Source: Theobroma cacao (lineage: Eukaryota; Streptophyta; Magnoliopsida; Malvales; Malvaceae). Taken from it: a DNA stretch of 64,000 nucleotides. The stretch spans positions 12,474,466 to 12,538,465 of the forward strand of contig NC_030857.1 of NCBI RefSeq assembly GCF_000208745.1, written 5' to 3'. Shown here one piece after another: positions 23,918 through 36,255 of this stretch. The position numbers were made by a program, and so were the translations under genes. The notes beneath the pieces are model-generated. The model saw only the letters and a list, made by a program, of their open reading frames with translations, ran no database searches and was not told where the DNA came from. Every line of letters starts with the position of its first letter. Within the stretch, counting starts at the first letter, position 1.

Positions 23918-26900
23918 AAACTTGAGCCACGATTGTCAATGGGAAGAAATTTGATGACTATGAATGGTATTTGAGTTTAATATAAAGGAGAACATACGAT
24001 AATGGTAATAAGATGCATATTTTGACTAGAACAAATAGTGATTGTTGAGATTCACTTGAGGTTTATACATCTAAGTATTAAGAGAGGTGTAAACTGATAC
24101 TCACATGCACAGAGGCAAGTGTACTGTGTTAATTCAGCTTGCCCTGCCCATATATGAATGGTGTTGAACTTTCGAAATATTTTATAAATGTATGTGTTAA
24201 ATATGTGTTTAGTAGCTTAGATGGAGCTAGTTTTGATTTTAATTAAGTGATGGTTAGATCCCAAGGTTTGATTTGAACTATTTTGGGTTATAGTTATAAA
24301 TGCATGAATTAACTCAAAGGTTGAAATCAGTGATTATTGTAATTTATGTGTGATCATGAAGTAAAAGGTTAGTAAGCAAATATGTTCTAAGGATGAGCTT
24401 AAATTTTGTTATGCTTAGCATGAAACCAAAGTATTTAAGCACTAGTTGTGGATTTGGTAGCTTGAAGATAAATAACTTAGAAATGGCGAATTTAGTCTAA
24501 ATGCCATATGGAGTTCTATATTTGAGTTTGATATGCGAATTGCTTTAATGATCAATTTAAAAATATGTATGGTTCAATATGCAACCTGTGATGTAAATTA
24601 TTATTCTTGAATGTGATTTCTTCAAAGGTAAGGGATTTAAAAATATTGATTTTTGGATATGCTCTAAGAGGGAGCTTCTACATCTTAAGTTTAGGACAAC
24701 TTCGATCTTATGACCGTAAAGGCGAGGTGTAATAATTAAGTAAATATGGAAGTAAGGAAAGATACAATTCTTGAATTGCTAATAAGGTAAACATAAGGTG
24801 TTAATTTAGATGGATTATTTTCATGACAATTTTACGTTGAAGTGATTGGACTATGTGAGTTGCAAGGCAAGGAAAACAATCAGTTACGAATGTTAAAGGA
24901 ATTGTGGATGCTAGAATGGGTGAATCACTATGCATGGCAGTATGAAATTAAAAATTTGTTATATCATATGGAAAAGATGTCTTTAAGTGAGAGCTGTTTG
25001 AATGATCATAATGCTAAGAGATAACATAAGCTTAAAGGTATTGATTGGACTTAGAGTATGACAATAATGTAGAAATTTTAAAAGTAAGAAAACTTCCTTG
25101 TGGAAGAAATTTCAGTAGTTACACTACCGCAATGCTAATGGTTCAACGTCAGAGCACTAAGAATTTCTCGTGTTTCGATCACATGAGCAAATTGTATGGA
25201 GTATGAAAATAAATTTATAAGTTAAATTCGTGACATTGACCTTGATACTGAACATTATTATGCGGAGGTTTAAATGAGTTAGGAATATTATGTGAACCAA
25301 AAGGTTTCTTCATGGACTTAGATATCATGGCATGCAAGTAAAAAGAGGAATATTATGTGGACTAAAGATGAATACTAAGATATAAAGAGATGCTAATACC
25401 AAGTGAGGAAATTGTGAAGGAATTTGAGATTGGAATAACAACAGAACAAATTTACCGTACTATTAAGAAGATCTGCAATCTTATTATGATATAGTTGAAG
25501 GAAAAGAGACTCGTAATAAGACAAGGTTAATTATGTGGCTTATTAAAATCTAAGAATATAAATTGAGGTATAAGCAGGAGCAAATACTATTAAATTTCTC
25601 AGAGGATGAGGGTACGTTTTTAGACCAAATTTGTTTAAAGGATTGATGAACAAATAAGTGACCAAGTAATTGGAAATGAATAAAAGTTTTGAAAGAAATA
25701 TACGAAATTATATGTGCCAAGGATGATAAGTAATATTACGTCGGTATATTCTCATGCCCGATAAGGGAATGTGGTATTTAGAATTGTCCAAGGAACCTAA
25801 TGGCTACAGTATGGGTTATGTGGTCACTGATGTGGGTTTAACCTGAATATTGACAATGATATTAAGAGGTACTTAAGTAGAATCCTATTTCAAGTTTTGT
25901 AATTACCAGCATTGACTATGTAGATGCTAAAAGGAAAATAATGACATATCGATGTAAAGGAATAATATAAGATGATTGAAGTTAATCTCGATAATGAAAT
26001 TGGTTATTGAGAATTTCCTAATGTGGAAACTGGAATTCAAAAATGCAAAAGGTGGACATAACTCCAATGAATTTAAATCTCAAGTGACTAACTAATATAG
26101 AAATGAATAAGGATATATATGATGGAAGTATAAAAGGTAAATGAGAAACGAAGATGACTCTTAGGAATTGTGATATTGCATGAGATGCAATGATGAATTA
26201 AAGAAAACCTCTGACGATTCAATGAGATCGTAAAGCATATGCGAATACCAGATTGTGATTGGATGAAAATGATATTTAACGATTGAAATGCGATTGATGA
26301 TATTGTGATACAAGGATGCGTGGTACAACAAAACTTATGTATATGGCTAGAAATGTTAAGAGAAAAGCTTAAGTTTGTAAGTACGTAAAGTTGTACATCA
26401 GCATAATTTGAGTTTACACGGACTATATGAGGGATAAAGTATTGTAAAATGCAAGTTGAATGATAACTTAAATGTCCAAAGAGTACTTTAGGAACTGATT
26501 ATATTTTGATGTTTGTGGACTAACTATGATCTATGGAAATGAAGCAAAAGGATAAATAGAAAACGACAAAATTGAGGAAAGTAAAAAAGGGTTCTTACAT
26601 GTGGTAATGGATGTTGACATTTAATGGATGTATATATGTACATATGGAGTTATTCATGTCATCGGTGGGAATAAAGAATTATTTTTAGCAATTTGAGATT
26701 TAAACATAATATGCTTGATGAGTTGCATTGGTGGTTCAATAATAAGATATACCTTTAGAAATTCAGCTATGTGAATGTAGAGAGAACTCCGGAATAATAT
26801 TTAAGATGGAATGATATGATCGAGATGCAAGAATAAATGAAGTGCTATTTCTTAATTATGCTAAATTCTCTGTGTGGCAATAATGCGATGGATAAAGAAT

Positions 26901-27444
26901 AAATGGTGCTAGTATTATAATGTGAGTAGATAGAGGGATTGAGTAAGAAAGATAAAAATTTAATTTCGTCAAAGATGGTCAAAAAGTTCTAAGTCATAGT
27001 AAGGATAATATTTTTTAAAGCATAAAGGGACTAGAACTATTGAAAAGAGTTTAATGGCAAATGAAAGAATTACAATTAAAGATAAAGCTTGACAAGTGAA
27101 TTGCCTATCTACATAAGTTGAACTGTATTAAATTAAAAATGATGTAGAAGTGTGAATCTTCGGACGTGTAATTAACGGAAAGATGGGGAAGATTGGAATT
27201 GCATAAGTGCAAGATAAACATGAAGTATGTGTGAATAATTGAAAGCATTAATTTTCCCCCAACGTTGAGAATACGTATAGGAATGAATATGGCATGATTA
27301 TGATGTTGTAAGCTACCAAATATGGTATAGAGATAAAATGAATGAATGTCGTAATGTTCGACAAGGAACGAAGTAATAAAATGGTGATTAGGTATACATA
27401 AATATAATATGTGATCCAAATTGGCGTGATTGAGAGAGAGTTAT
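23918..27444 (+). other. Non-coding internal region of the Gypsy element
   Basis: About 3.5 kb with no frame longer than about 100 codons and none with protease, RT, RNase H, integrase or chromodomain motifs that I can see. The part at about 24230-24800 is shared, on the opposite strand, with 13600-14000, so at least 0.6 kb of non-coding sequence is kept in two elements. Frames at 24842-25024 and 27105-27457 show no family motif. Confidence 0.55.
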
Positions 27445-28313
27445 TGAAATACCCCATACTTTGATATGGTGATAAATAAAGTTGAGCGAATGCAAATTGA
27501 AGTCAATTAAAATGTTTAAAAGTGATAAGAGACGAAAGGAGTAGTTTAGGATAAAATATTTCGTAAGTGAGAAAATAATAATAAAATAATAATAATTTTA
27601 TCAGAGGAGAATTTGTGAGATAAAAGGCGATTCAGAAGTCAAGTGAGGCATAATAAGGTATTTCAAGTACCAAGGAGACAAGATAAAATTTTTAAAATAT
27701 TAATATTTAGCTGGATGTCGAAATCAGTCAAGAAGAAAGATCATATGGTTGATTCAAGTGGGGGAGAAGATGACAACCCCGACTCTATAAAAATATTTAT
27801 CATGACATACACGTGATGGATAGCATGTTTGCATACTAGGAGAGTCCCAAAAAAAAAAATTAATTACAAAAGTCGATATTGTACCTAGACGTACAACAAA
27901 GTTGATTTAAGCCTCGAACTAGATCAAATATAGAATTCACGATGAAATTAAGAATTTTAAAGTCCCAGAATGGTTTAATATGGTGATTCGGAGTTCGAGG
28001 ATCAATTTGGAGTCCAATCGAAATTTTCGCTATCTAGGGGCAAAATGGTCATTTGCCACCTGAGGACAAAATGGTAATTTTTAGAAAAGATTTTTGGCCC
28101 CATTTGACNCCAGAAAATAATATTTTGTTGTTCTTATTTAAAAATGACTTATGATTTTTTTAAATTCGAGATTTAATAATTGTTGCTCACCGGGGAGATG
28201 CGGAAGTTGATGCTAAGCCTTGCGGGGTTTCAATCGGCATTCAGGGTGAAGAATGTCTGTCGAGGCCTCGCGACGGTTGTCACGGGCCCAATGGGGAGTT
28301 CCGGGTCGTGACA
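27445..28313 (+). repeat. Chimeric LTR copy with large internal deletion
   Basis: It begins TGAAATACCCCATACTTTG, ends GGGTCGTGACA, and is flanked by GTTAT on both sides (27440-27444 and 28314-28318). It is a shorter copy of 51044-54489. The first ~325 bp resemble the start of the TGTAACACC LTR, then comes a polypurine tract (AAGTGGGGGAGAAGA) and then the start of a family-A LTR (TGACAACCCCGACTC). Bases corresponding to about 51705-54283 are missing, and the join carries the single N at 28109. Confidence 0.8.
28109..28109. other. Single ambiguous base (N) at a deletion junction
   Basis: The left context 'ggccccatttgac' corresponds to 51692-51704 and the right context 'ccagaaaataata' to about 54284 onward, so the N sits exactly where ~2.6 kb of the LTR is missing. 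It may be a collapsed assembly gap rather than a real deletion. Confidence 0.85.
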
Positions 28314-28562
28314 GTTATGGTTCAAAGTTAACAATGGAGATAAAGGCATGCTCGGCATTTTAATAATAAGTGATAATGATAGTGGAAGGTACCACCCACT
28401 TGATTTTAAAAGGTGATAATAGACATAAGTGAAGTATTCTAATCGAATGGAAGGTAAACAAGGTGGATAAACCAAAATTCCTTATAGAGGAAGGGATAAA
28501 ATAAGATTCTAGAGTGGAATTAACGACCAAACGTTGACGTGAATTTGGGGATGAATTCTATT

Positions 28563-28576
28563 TAAGTGGGGGAGAT
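28563..28576 (+). promoter_or_regulatory. Polypurine tract before the 3' LTR
   Basis: TAAGTGGGGGAGAT directly precedes the LTR start TGTAACACC. The preceding 'gaatttggggatgaattc' is the type of sequence found at the end of Tekay-like pol. Confidence 0.85.
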
Positions 28577-31500
28577 TGTAACACCCCGTACCCTCGTATA
28601 GTAGTTAACATAACAGTCCCGGTAAGACGAAGGAATAATTGATGCGAGTTTACATGCTAAAAAGTGATAAAGGAGTAAAGGAATGCTCCAAAGTAAAATA
28701 TTTCGCACACGTGAAAATAATAATTAAATAATAATATCTTCGTCGAAGATGAATTAACGAGTTAAAAGGTGATTTGGAAGTGAAACGAGACATAATAATA
28801 TGTTTCAGGATGAGAGGAGACAAGTAAAAAAAATTTTAAATAAAATAATATTTTATTTAATAAAATAATATTAAAATATTACTAATAATAATAACAATAA
28901 ACGAATAAATAAATGAAATGAAATGAATAAAGAAAAGATGAATAATGTAAAGGTAGGACGGGTGGAAAATGAAGCATGGCTTTTTCACTTTACTTTGACC
29001 ACATGGGAGAAAAAAAAATGGAACAAAGGTGGAGTGGGCAGCCGCCCATGTGGCAAATAAATAAGTTAAAAAAATATTTTTTTAAGTGATGAATTGAGTT
29101 AGAACGGGCCGGCCATTTGATGAATAATAAAGGAGGAAGAAATGATGGTGGGAGGTCAGCCAAGTAAAACTAAATAAACAAATAAATAAGTAAGTAAATA
29201 TAGTTGACAAATACAAAACGGATAAGGATGGTTGGGAAGAATAACAAGAAAAAAAGAGAAGGGTTGAACTTTGTGGAGACAAAACGGGAAAGAGAGAGAG
29301 AGAGTTGGTGAGAAAGAAAAATTTATTTCCTCAGGTTGCTACCGACAGCCACTTATTGAGCAAATAAAAGAGGGAAAATGAGCTGATTTTGAGAGAGGAA
29401 AAGGGGCTGATTTGCTACCGGTTTAAGGAGGAAAAATGAGGCTTTGTGTTGTCAATTTTTGAAAGGAAAAGGGGCTTTGTGCTGTTGGATTTTGAGGAAG
29501 GAAAAAAAAGGAAGCTGAGTTTTTGGGGTGCTGCCAGCGGTGAGAGAGAAAGAACGAAACTGTGGCTGGCGTTGAGAGTGAAGGAGGTATGATGGTGGCT
29601 GCAAATATGGTAAGAAAAAAAGAACGAGCAGAAGAGAGAGAGAAAGAAATGGGAAAAGAAAGAAAAAAAAGAGAAAAAAAATGGTAAGTTAATATTATAT
29701 TAAGGTTTATGGGTGGTTTAATATTGTGCATATTTTGGATGAAAAATATGCAATTTGGTTAAGGAATTTTTATTAAGCTACTCCTCATACAAGTGTGTGA
29801 TTAAGTATATTGGGTTTAAATTGTTGCTAGGAAAGTTTGTCATGGAAGCATATCGAACGAAGTACGTGACTGGCAAATTGGAATAATTATACACGCGTAC
29901 GAATCAATAGCGACGTAGTAATTCCGCTATTGTGAGGTGAGTACGGGGTGTTAATTTTAAAATTTTCATAAATATATACCTATACGTATAATTTATTTTA
30001 AACATGAAAATTGTTGATAGCATGTGCTGGTAGCAATCCTAGGAAATTGTGGTTGCAAATTATGTTTAGAAATCATTTTGAATATATATATATATATATG
30101 TATAAATTATATGTAAAGTGTTTTGAAAATCGGGAAACAAGCCCTATCACACTGTTTTACATCAAAATTTGTGCCTTATATTTGTGCAGTGTGCATTCAT
30201 GGTTTTATTGCTTATTCACCGTGCGAATTATTGTTTTGAAATTCATGCATAAATATATTTTGAGAAAATGATAGATTTTATCATATCTTATGTTGAATGC
30301 TTTGGAAATAATTTTGAAACGAGATTTCGAGGACATAACAAAATTTTTAAAATGGATTTATAAATGAGAGACTTGAGAGTAGTCCGACTGTCACTTTAGT
30401 TAAGTGTGACCTTCATGCACGAGTGAGCTCTAGCTAGAGAACCTTCGGGTCATCGACGGGCGGTTAGGCGTGGCGAGGGCCACGGCTTGTGATATATGTA
30501 TGCATGGCTAGGCCACCAGTGATACGCGGTTGCGACCGCTTGATTCTCCGATGTTGACCAACATCGTTGAGATTGCCATGGCACATGGGAAGCCAGTGGA
30601 AGCAATGCTCCCGGATGTTATTACGTGGCAGCGGGACCACGGGTTTATTTTCATTCCCTACTCGAGAGTGGCATCTCTGGGTTTTCAAACTCATACCTCT
30701 TTTCATGGTGAAAACGGAATTTAACGGTTTTTCCGCAGCTCCTCTATTTTTACGGTGAAATGAATTTTAACTCCTCGCGTACGAGGTGATTTGTGAATTA
30801 TGTATAAGTTTAAATAATATTCAATTTCATGGGAGCTTGCCCGAATTTTTTAAATTGATTTGAGTAAAATGTCAATTGATCTCGACGGCAAAAATCCTTT
30901 TATGTACAATTGTTTTAAAAAATATTTCAAATGTTTGTCTTGAAAAAGTTATTGATTTGTTTCTGAGGGGAAACTTTTATCTACTTGGTTGATTTACCAC
31001 TTGAATTGATTACAATGCATAACAAATTCTATGTTTTTCATATAAGGCACAAACGTCCATTTGAAATAAATTAGTTTTATAATCCTGCATTTTTAATATC
31101 AACTGATCTACTGTTTGCTTGTTTCCCATCTACGCCCTACTCACGGAGCCGATGATCATTGAGTCTGTGAGATTCACACCCCTCTTTTTTCCCTTTTGCA
31201 GACAAAGATCGACCTAGCATGTAATCATCAGCACGTTTGGTCCACCACAAATTGGTAAAGGCATTTCATAGCATTTTATCCTGAGTCGCTCCGCTGTTAG
31301 AGGTTGAGTTATAGTACTTTGGTTTTACTATGTAAACGAATATTAGTTTTGATATAAATAAAATTTTGGGATTTTTGAACCCAATGTATTTAATTGTGAT
31401 GTCACGACTTAAAAGTCAAAATTCAATGGCTATGGTTATTGTTGAATTCATGTTATAAATATATATGGTTCAAACATTAATACGGTTTAGTAAAAGTGTA

Positions 31501-31599
31501 CAGTGAGTTATTGAGAAATTTCTTTCAGGCTTGTTCGAGACTTGGTGGAATCTCCTGGAGGTCTCTGATGCCAGTAGCGACCGAGGAGGGGTCGTTATA
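28577..31599 (+). repeat. 3' LTR of the full-length Gypsy element
   Basis: 3023 bp, TGTAACACCCC...GGTCGTTATA. The terminal CA has become TA. It carries the same structured island (30400-30700), with the CTCTAGCTAGAG palindrome kept but CTCGTGCACGAG degraded to CATGCACGAG. A longer TA run (30080-30101) than in the 5' LTR is one of several small length changes. Confidence 0.9.
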
Positions 31600-31747
31600 C
31601 TTCTTTACTTGGTGTTTGCTAACCTCAACAAGTTTTCAAACCATCCATCTTAAATATTTCAAACAGATTTTAAATTTCAAGAGCTACCCTCAAAAATATT
31701 TTTAAGTGCTATTTTACCCCCTTTTAGTAGTCCTTTTAGGACCAACA
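31600..31747 (+). repeat. Sirevirus-like LTR, second part
   Basis: It completes the LTR broken at 20575 and ends CCTTTTAGGACCAACA, the mirror of the TGTTG start at 19340. The sequence after it (ATGACTTAATGG) belongs to the old Copia element. Confidence 0.65.
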
Positions 31748-34239
31748 ATGACTTAATGGATGAGATCCTAGCCCACTAAGAAAATCCTAGTAGAGATCTC
31801 TTGAGGTGATATGGAGGATTATTATATTATAGAAAATAGTGGGAGAACTATTTTAAATTTTAAAACCTTGTTTTAAATAGTTTGTTTATGTTACTTATCA
31901 ATTGCTTTATCTATTCAAACATGTTTATATACATTGCAAATGGCTAAAAATCTGTCACTATGGTGCATCTTGGATGCAAATCAAACTCACTAGACCAAAC
32001 ACTTTTGAAAGGTATCAAGACTTGAGAAATGTTCTCAAGCAAAAGGTTGTCTATTTATAGGAAGCTTTGCCATCAGCCCATGTTGAGGCAAATGATGATA
32101 AGGCATGGGATGCTCATTAGACTCATTAAGCCACATATGTGATGTTGGCTACTATGACTACAAAGCTTCAAAAGCAACATGTATGACTTTGTAATCAAAA
32201 GAATTGTTCTAAAATCAAGGTCATACATAAAGGTATGAGATAACATAGAAATTGTTTCTATACGAGAAGACAAAAGATAGCTCTATTAGGATCAAGATTT
32301 AAGGTTGCTAGGCTTTATGGTAAAGCTAGAGCAATGTGTTTATCATGAACTAAGTATAAACTTCGTTCCATAATCTCTACCAAATACAATTCATAACTAG
32401 GAGTGAGTTTCCATGAGATGGAATTTACATTGCCTTAATTATGAATTAGGAAGACAACCACGATAAAGGCATTGACTTGGAAATGTTCTCAAACATCTTT
32501 GTGGCAAAGATGGAAAAAAAAGGGAATAAAAATGTTTCCTTGACAAAGTTAAAGAAAAAGAAGCTTATAGAAGTTTCTACTTTGCCAAAGTTTATGATTG
32601 AGCTAGAAGTTACTACTATTGTATTAACATCATAAGTATTCGATACTAAATGTTGAATGCATTTAAGTAATGACATAAAGCGCAATACAATAGTAGTAAG
32701 TCAATGATTAATATAAATGTTAAGAAAACTGATTGCATATGATTCTAATTATGGCATTTGAGTCTTGGTCATTGAAGTAAGAATTAGCATATGAAGATAC
32801 TTAGATCCTTTTAACTGAGAATCATAAAAGAGCTAGCAGTTCTTATATGACAAAATCACTTTTCATGCAAAAGTGAATGAATTGGTATGTTTAAAAAGTC
32901 TTATACATATGGATGTATACAAACCATTGAACATAAAATGCTATGACAAATGTTCATAATTCATTAATTTTACACAAAACCAAATTGAGATTTTGTCCTG
33001 TATACTTAAAAAAATATAATTTGAATTCTTGAAATGTTTAGAGAATTCAAATGTAAGATCATATGATCTATATAGTATGAAGTAATCTTATTAAAATATG
33101 ATCTTAGTAAAGATTACTCTTACTTATTAATTAATCATTCAAAAGATGAATGTAGATTCATGTGTAATGGAACTTTCTTATGAATAGAACATAGAGATGT
33201 TTGTTTAAAGAAGAAAGCAAATTCATATAGTGATATGATTTGGTACATATCTCTTTAATATATATGTGGCCAATTATATTTTTCCAAACCAATACGATTC
33301 CAACCATACATTAAAATGTATGTATGTAACATCATGGAATATTCAAAAGAGTTCAAATATTACTCTCACAAAGGATCTTAGATTTAGGGAGAGCATGATG
33401 ACACTAAAAAAGGAGTTTCTTTAGTATTACATGGTTACATTGGAATCTAACTCTTAAGATTTTGCGTAGAGATGCATAATCATATGTATGAGAACTCCAT
33501 GGTTTTAGTAGGATACTTTGGAGATGTATTATTCATATGAGATGAATCTACTAAATATGTCTTTTGTTGGAGTTATACACTTTGTTCTATTAAATAGGAT
33601 CCAAAGGGTTAGATTTAATAGAATGTAAAAGTGTACTTATCTCATACACATGAGGAGGTTAGTAAGAGTGAATACAATTCTTTGGTGATACAATTACATG
33701 GGATGCAATGTGAATACAAAGAAAGTGCCCAAATTTAAAAGAGGTGGATGGCACAATGTAAAGTGGCAATTTCATATGATGCATATAGCATAGTTTAGTT
33801 GGAATGTTTCCAAAGAAAGAAAAAGGACTATGTACATGTATACAATCAAAGTCATATACAACCTATTGAAGGCTTAAATAGGAGGATATTTAAATCATTA
33901 GTTCATGGAACTAATATATGGTTTTAAAGCTTTTGAATGTAACAATGAAGCCATACTGAAAGAACTCAGGGTCTCATTAAATCTAGATATAGTAAGATGA
34001 CATGATGTGTTGCATGGATATAACGAAGATAGATAAAAGCAATTAACCACATTATAAGGCACAAGGGAGTCTACATGAAGACATGATTGCTAGATGGATT
34101 GGATGTACATACGATGAGGTAACAATTGGCTTTGTGCTAATAAAAGATGTTTGGATGAGCCCTGCAGCCAATTGGGATTGCTTAAGACTTGATTCTAATC
34201 ATGCAACAATATCATTTATGTTGAATGATTACAGGTTTT
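31748..34239 (+). mobile_element. Old Copia element, 5' half
   Basis: A decayed Copia internal region, cut at 34239 by the 28-kb Sirevirus-like element and continuing at 62255. The flanking pentamers of that insertion are GTTTT (34235-34239) and ATTTT (62250-62254), one mismatch. Coding traces run from gag to integrase (separate entry). From about 33200 to 34239 I could not assign domains. Confidence 0.6.
31938..33190 (+). pseudogene. Decayed Copia gag - protease - integrase traces
   Basis: Joined over many stops and frameshifts, the three forward frames give pieces in the order expected for a plant Copia polyprotein. First, near 31940-32070, a gag start like 'LWCILDANQT..RYQDLRNVLKQK', matching the family 'L...NF..W...LR..LKQEK' pattern. 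Then near 32130, HICDVGYYDYKASKATC. Near 32610-32690 a protease-like 'VFDTKC..HLSNDIK' corresponds to the usual LD[ST]G[CA]..H.C. Then near 32760 a GAG-pre-integrase 'LWHLSLGH', and near 32880 'HMDVYKPLNIK', the integrase N-side D..GP block. The RT was not recognisable. Long dead: every domain has stops. Confidence 0.55.
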
Positions 34240-35314
34240 TGTTGGTCCTAATAATATGCGCTAGAGGGGGGTGAATAGCATAATTTGGCTCTTGATAAGG
34301 TTGGAAACTAATTTTTAGAACTTAAGAAAACAAAAACAGAGTATAAAATGCACAACAATTTAGAGTGGTTCGGTCCAAGACCTACATCCATTACCTTGAT
34401 TATCCAACCAAGGATTTTCCCACAAATCCACTATGGACCTGTGAAATTCACAAGCTTTCACCAAGCTTTACAATGGCTTTTACCAGGTTTAACCAAAAAC
34501 CTTTTACACTAGTTTTTCACGGGCTCAACTAAAACCCAATGTGGTTTTCCAAGGCTCAACCACAACCTTTAACAATCAAGCTATCCCAAGCTTGAACAAC
34601 CCCTTAAAGTGACTCCCTCACTCTAAAAATACAAGAGAAGTAATAAAGAAGTACCTATGATCACTTACTTGATCTAGATGGTACAAGATGAAGTGTTGAA
34701 CTCTATTGCAAAGATTGGAGTTTAAGTGCAGTAAGGTGGAGTGAAGCTTTTCTGGTTTTATCTACTTTCTATGGCTCAAATGTCATTCAAGGCTTCAAAA
34801 AAACTTGTTTCTCAGTGTTGGAAGACCCTTTTATAGTTGGAGATGTAACTCAGATGGTAGTTTGACAGTTTATGGCCATTGAAAATAGTTGAGGATGAGT
34901 TCGAGCTGTTAATCTGTCTTGTAGTGCTCTGGTTCAAATTGCAGACAAAAAGCTCTTAGTCGACTGACTTGGCTGACTAAGTTGGTTCTGTTTCTAGTTT
35001 GCAAATTCTGGCAAAGAGCATTTAGTCGACTGACTTGGTTGACTAAATTGGTTCTGTTTCTCAAACTCTTCAGCCCACCATTTCTCCAATTTGAAATTTG
35101 GTCAACCAATGTTCTTTCTTGTTTCACCAATAAGCTTCCTCTTTGTTATTTAGTTACATCTTGTTGATTTTATCCCTTTTTTTCTTTCAAAAAATGCTCT
35201 TTGAAGAATCAATTAATTAATTTCATATATTAATTTCCTGCACACTCAAGTAAAGGTATTAGAGACAAATAAATGGGAATGTTTTATTATCATCAAAAAC
35301 TAATGGAGCCAACA
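34240..35314 (-). repeat. 3' LTR of the Sirevirus-like element
   Basis: 1075 bp. On the minus strand it starts TGTTGGCTCCATTAG and ends TATTAGGACCAACA. It follows a strong polypurine tract. U3 carries two TTAGTCGACTGA palindrome sites (34956-34967 and 35022-35033), each followed about 10 nt on by a GACTAA half-site. Frames on either strand inside it recur in the 5' LTR as copies. Confidence 0.9.
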
Positions 35315-36145
35315 ATCTCCCCCTTTTTGATGATGACAAAACACTCCTTGATTAATAGCATAGTGTCACTTTAATTTTTTTTAGTTTTCTGCAAAAATTG
35401 AGGATTGATCCCCCCAAGTATAAGCTCCCCCTTAGTGTGTGCATATTTTGCTTATTTTATTTCAGCCAATTTTATTCTCATCATATAAAAAATGATATTG
35501 TACATTTAGAGTATACATATGTTCAGCAAGATGGAGTGATTTGCAGCAGGTAAGTATTATCAGATCATCATCAAACTTTCATCTTTAAGTGTTGACAGAT
35601 TTTCATCACTATTCCAGTAGCTGTCAATCAGCTTATTGATTTCAGATTTTGTATACATTATTCATGTTTTAATTGATATATTATATACACCATCTATATC
35701 TATTTTCAAACAGAAATTATTCACAATGCCACAACAAAAATCAATTATCAGCATATAATTCAATATTAATGTAGTAGCAGATTTTGTCAACAACAGTAAA
35801 AATACCAAGGATAGCAAAATATCAGCAAACTTCAATTTTTAGCAGTCAAACATCATAATCATATTAACATCCATTTGTTAAATAACCATATAGATAAAAA
35901 AAATTAAAACCAAGTGTTTAAGTGCCACCATGGCATAAATAACAGTTAACCAACAAGTATTCTGAAATTACCCTTAGACTATTTTTGCTTCCTATCTCTG
36001 ATTTTTCTAAGTTCATTCATCTTTGATTCTATCTTCTTTCTTTTCCTAGATTTCTTCCTGGTTCCTCTACCCTAATATTTTTTTAAAAAAATTTATTCTT
36101 CTTGTTCCTAGTTCCTGCACCCATTCTATTCTACTCCCCCTTTTT
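35315..36145 (-). promoter_or_regulatory. Polypurine tracts and 3' non-coding region
   Basis: The LTR-proximal tract on the minus strand is AAAAAGGGGGAGAT (35315-35328). Further tracts are GGGGGAGC and GGGGGGATC at 35409-35436 and AAAAAGGGGGAG at 36132-36145. About 0.9 kb between the third ORF and the LTR has no reading frame. The tract nearest the LTR is the functional-looking one. Confidence 0.75.
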
Positions 36146-36255
36146 GTCAGCATCAAAGGGAGGGGCTTCTATTCATCTGATGTGTCAGAGGGTGAGGATT
36201 CAGTGCTATAGAAAGGGTTGAGAGGAAAATGAGAGGGCTCTCGGAGAGGTGATGA

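Larger units (their letters stand above)
20576..31599 (+). mobile_element. Full-length Gypsy (Tekay/Del-like) element, apparently non-coding
   Basis: Two 3.0-kb LTRs enclose an internal region of 4981 bp. About 4.1 kb of that is its own and 874 bp is a later insertion with its target repeat. The PBS follows the 5' LTR after a few bases and a typical polypurine tract precedes the 3' LTR, so both replication signals are present. No gag-pol frame is visible: the longest open stretch inside is about 100 codons and lies on the wrong strand. Tekay/Del chromoviruses typically have LTRs that begin TGTAACACCCC and end their pol near a sequence like the one at 28545-28576, so relationship to that group is an inference. 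Flanking pentamers are AATCT and CTTCT, not an exact target duplication. The LTRs differ by scattered substitutions, so the insertion is not recent. Confidence 0.85.

Noticed and set aside
30080..30101. (TA)n run as a promoter element
   Set aside because: It is a simple repeat that expanded in one LTR only; the other LTR has a shorter run.
20571..31604. Target site duplication for the full-length Gypsy element
   Set aside because: AATCT and CTTCT agree in only three of five bases. I left it as unproven.
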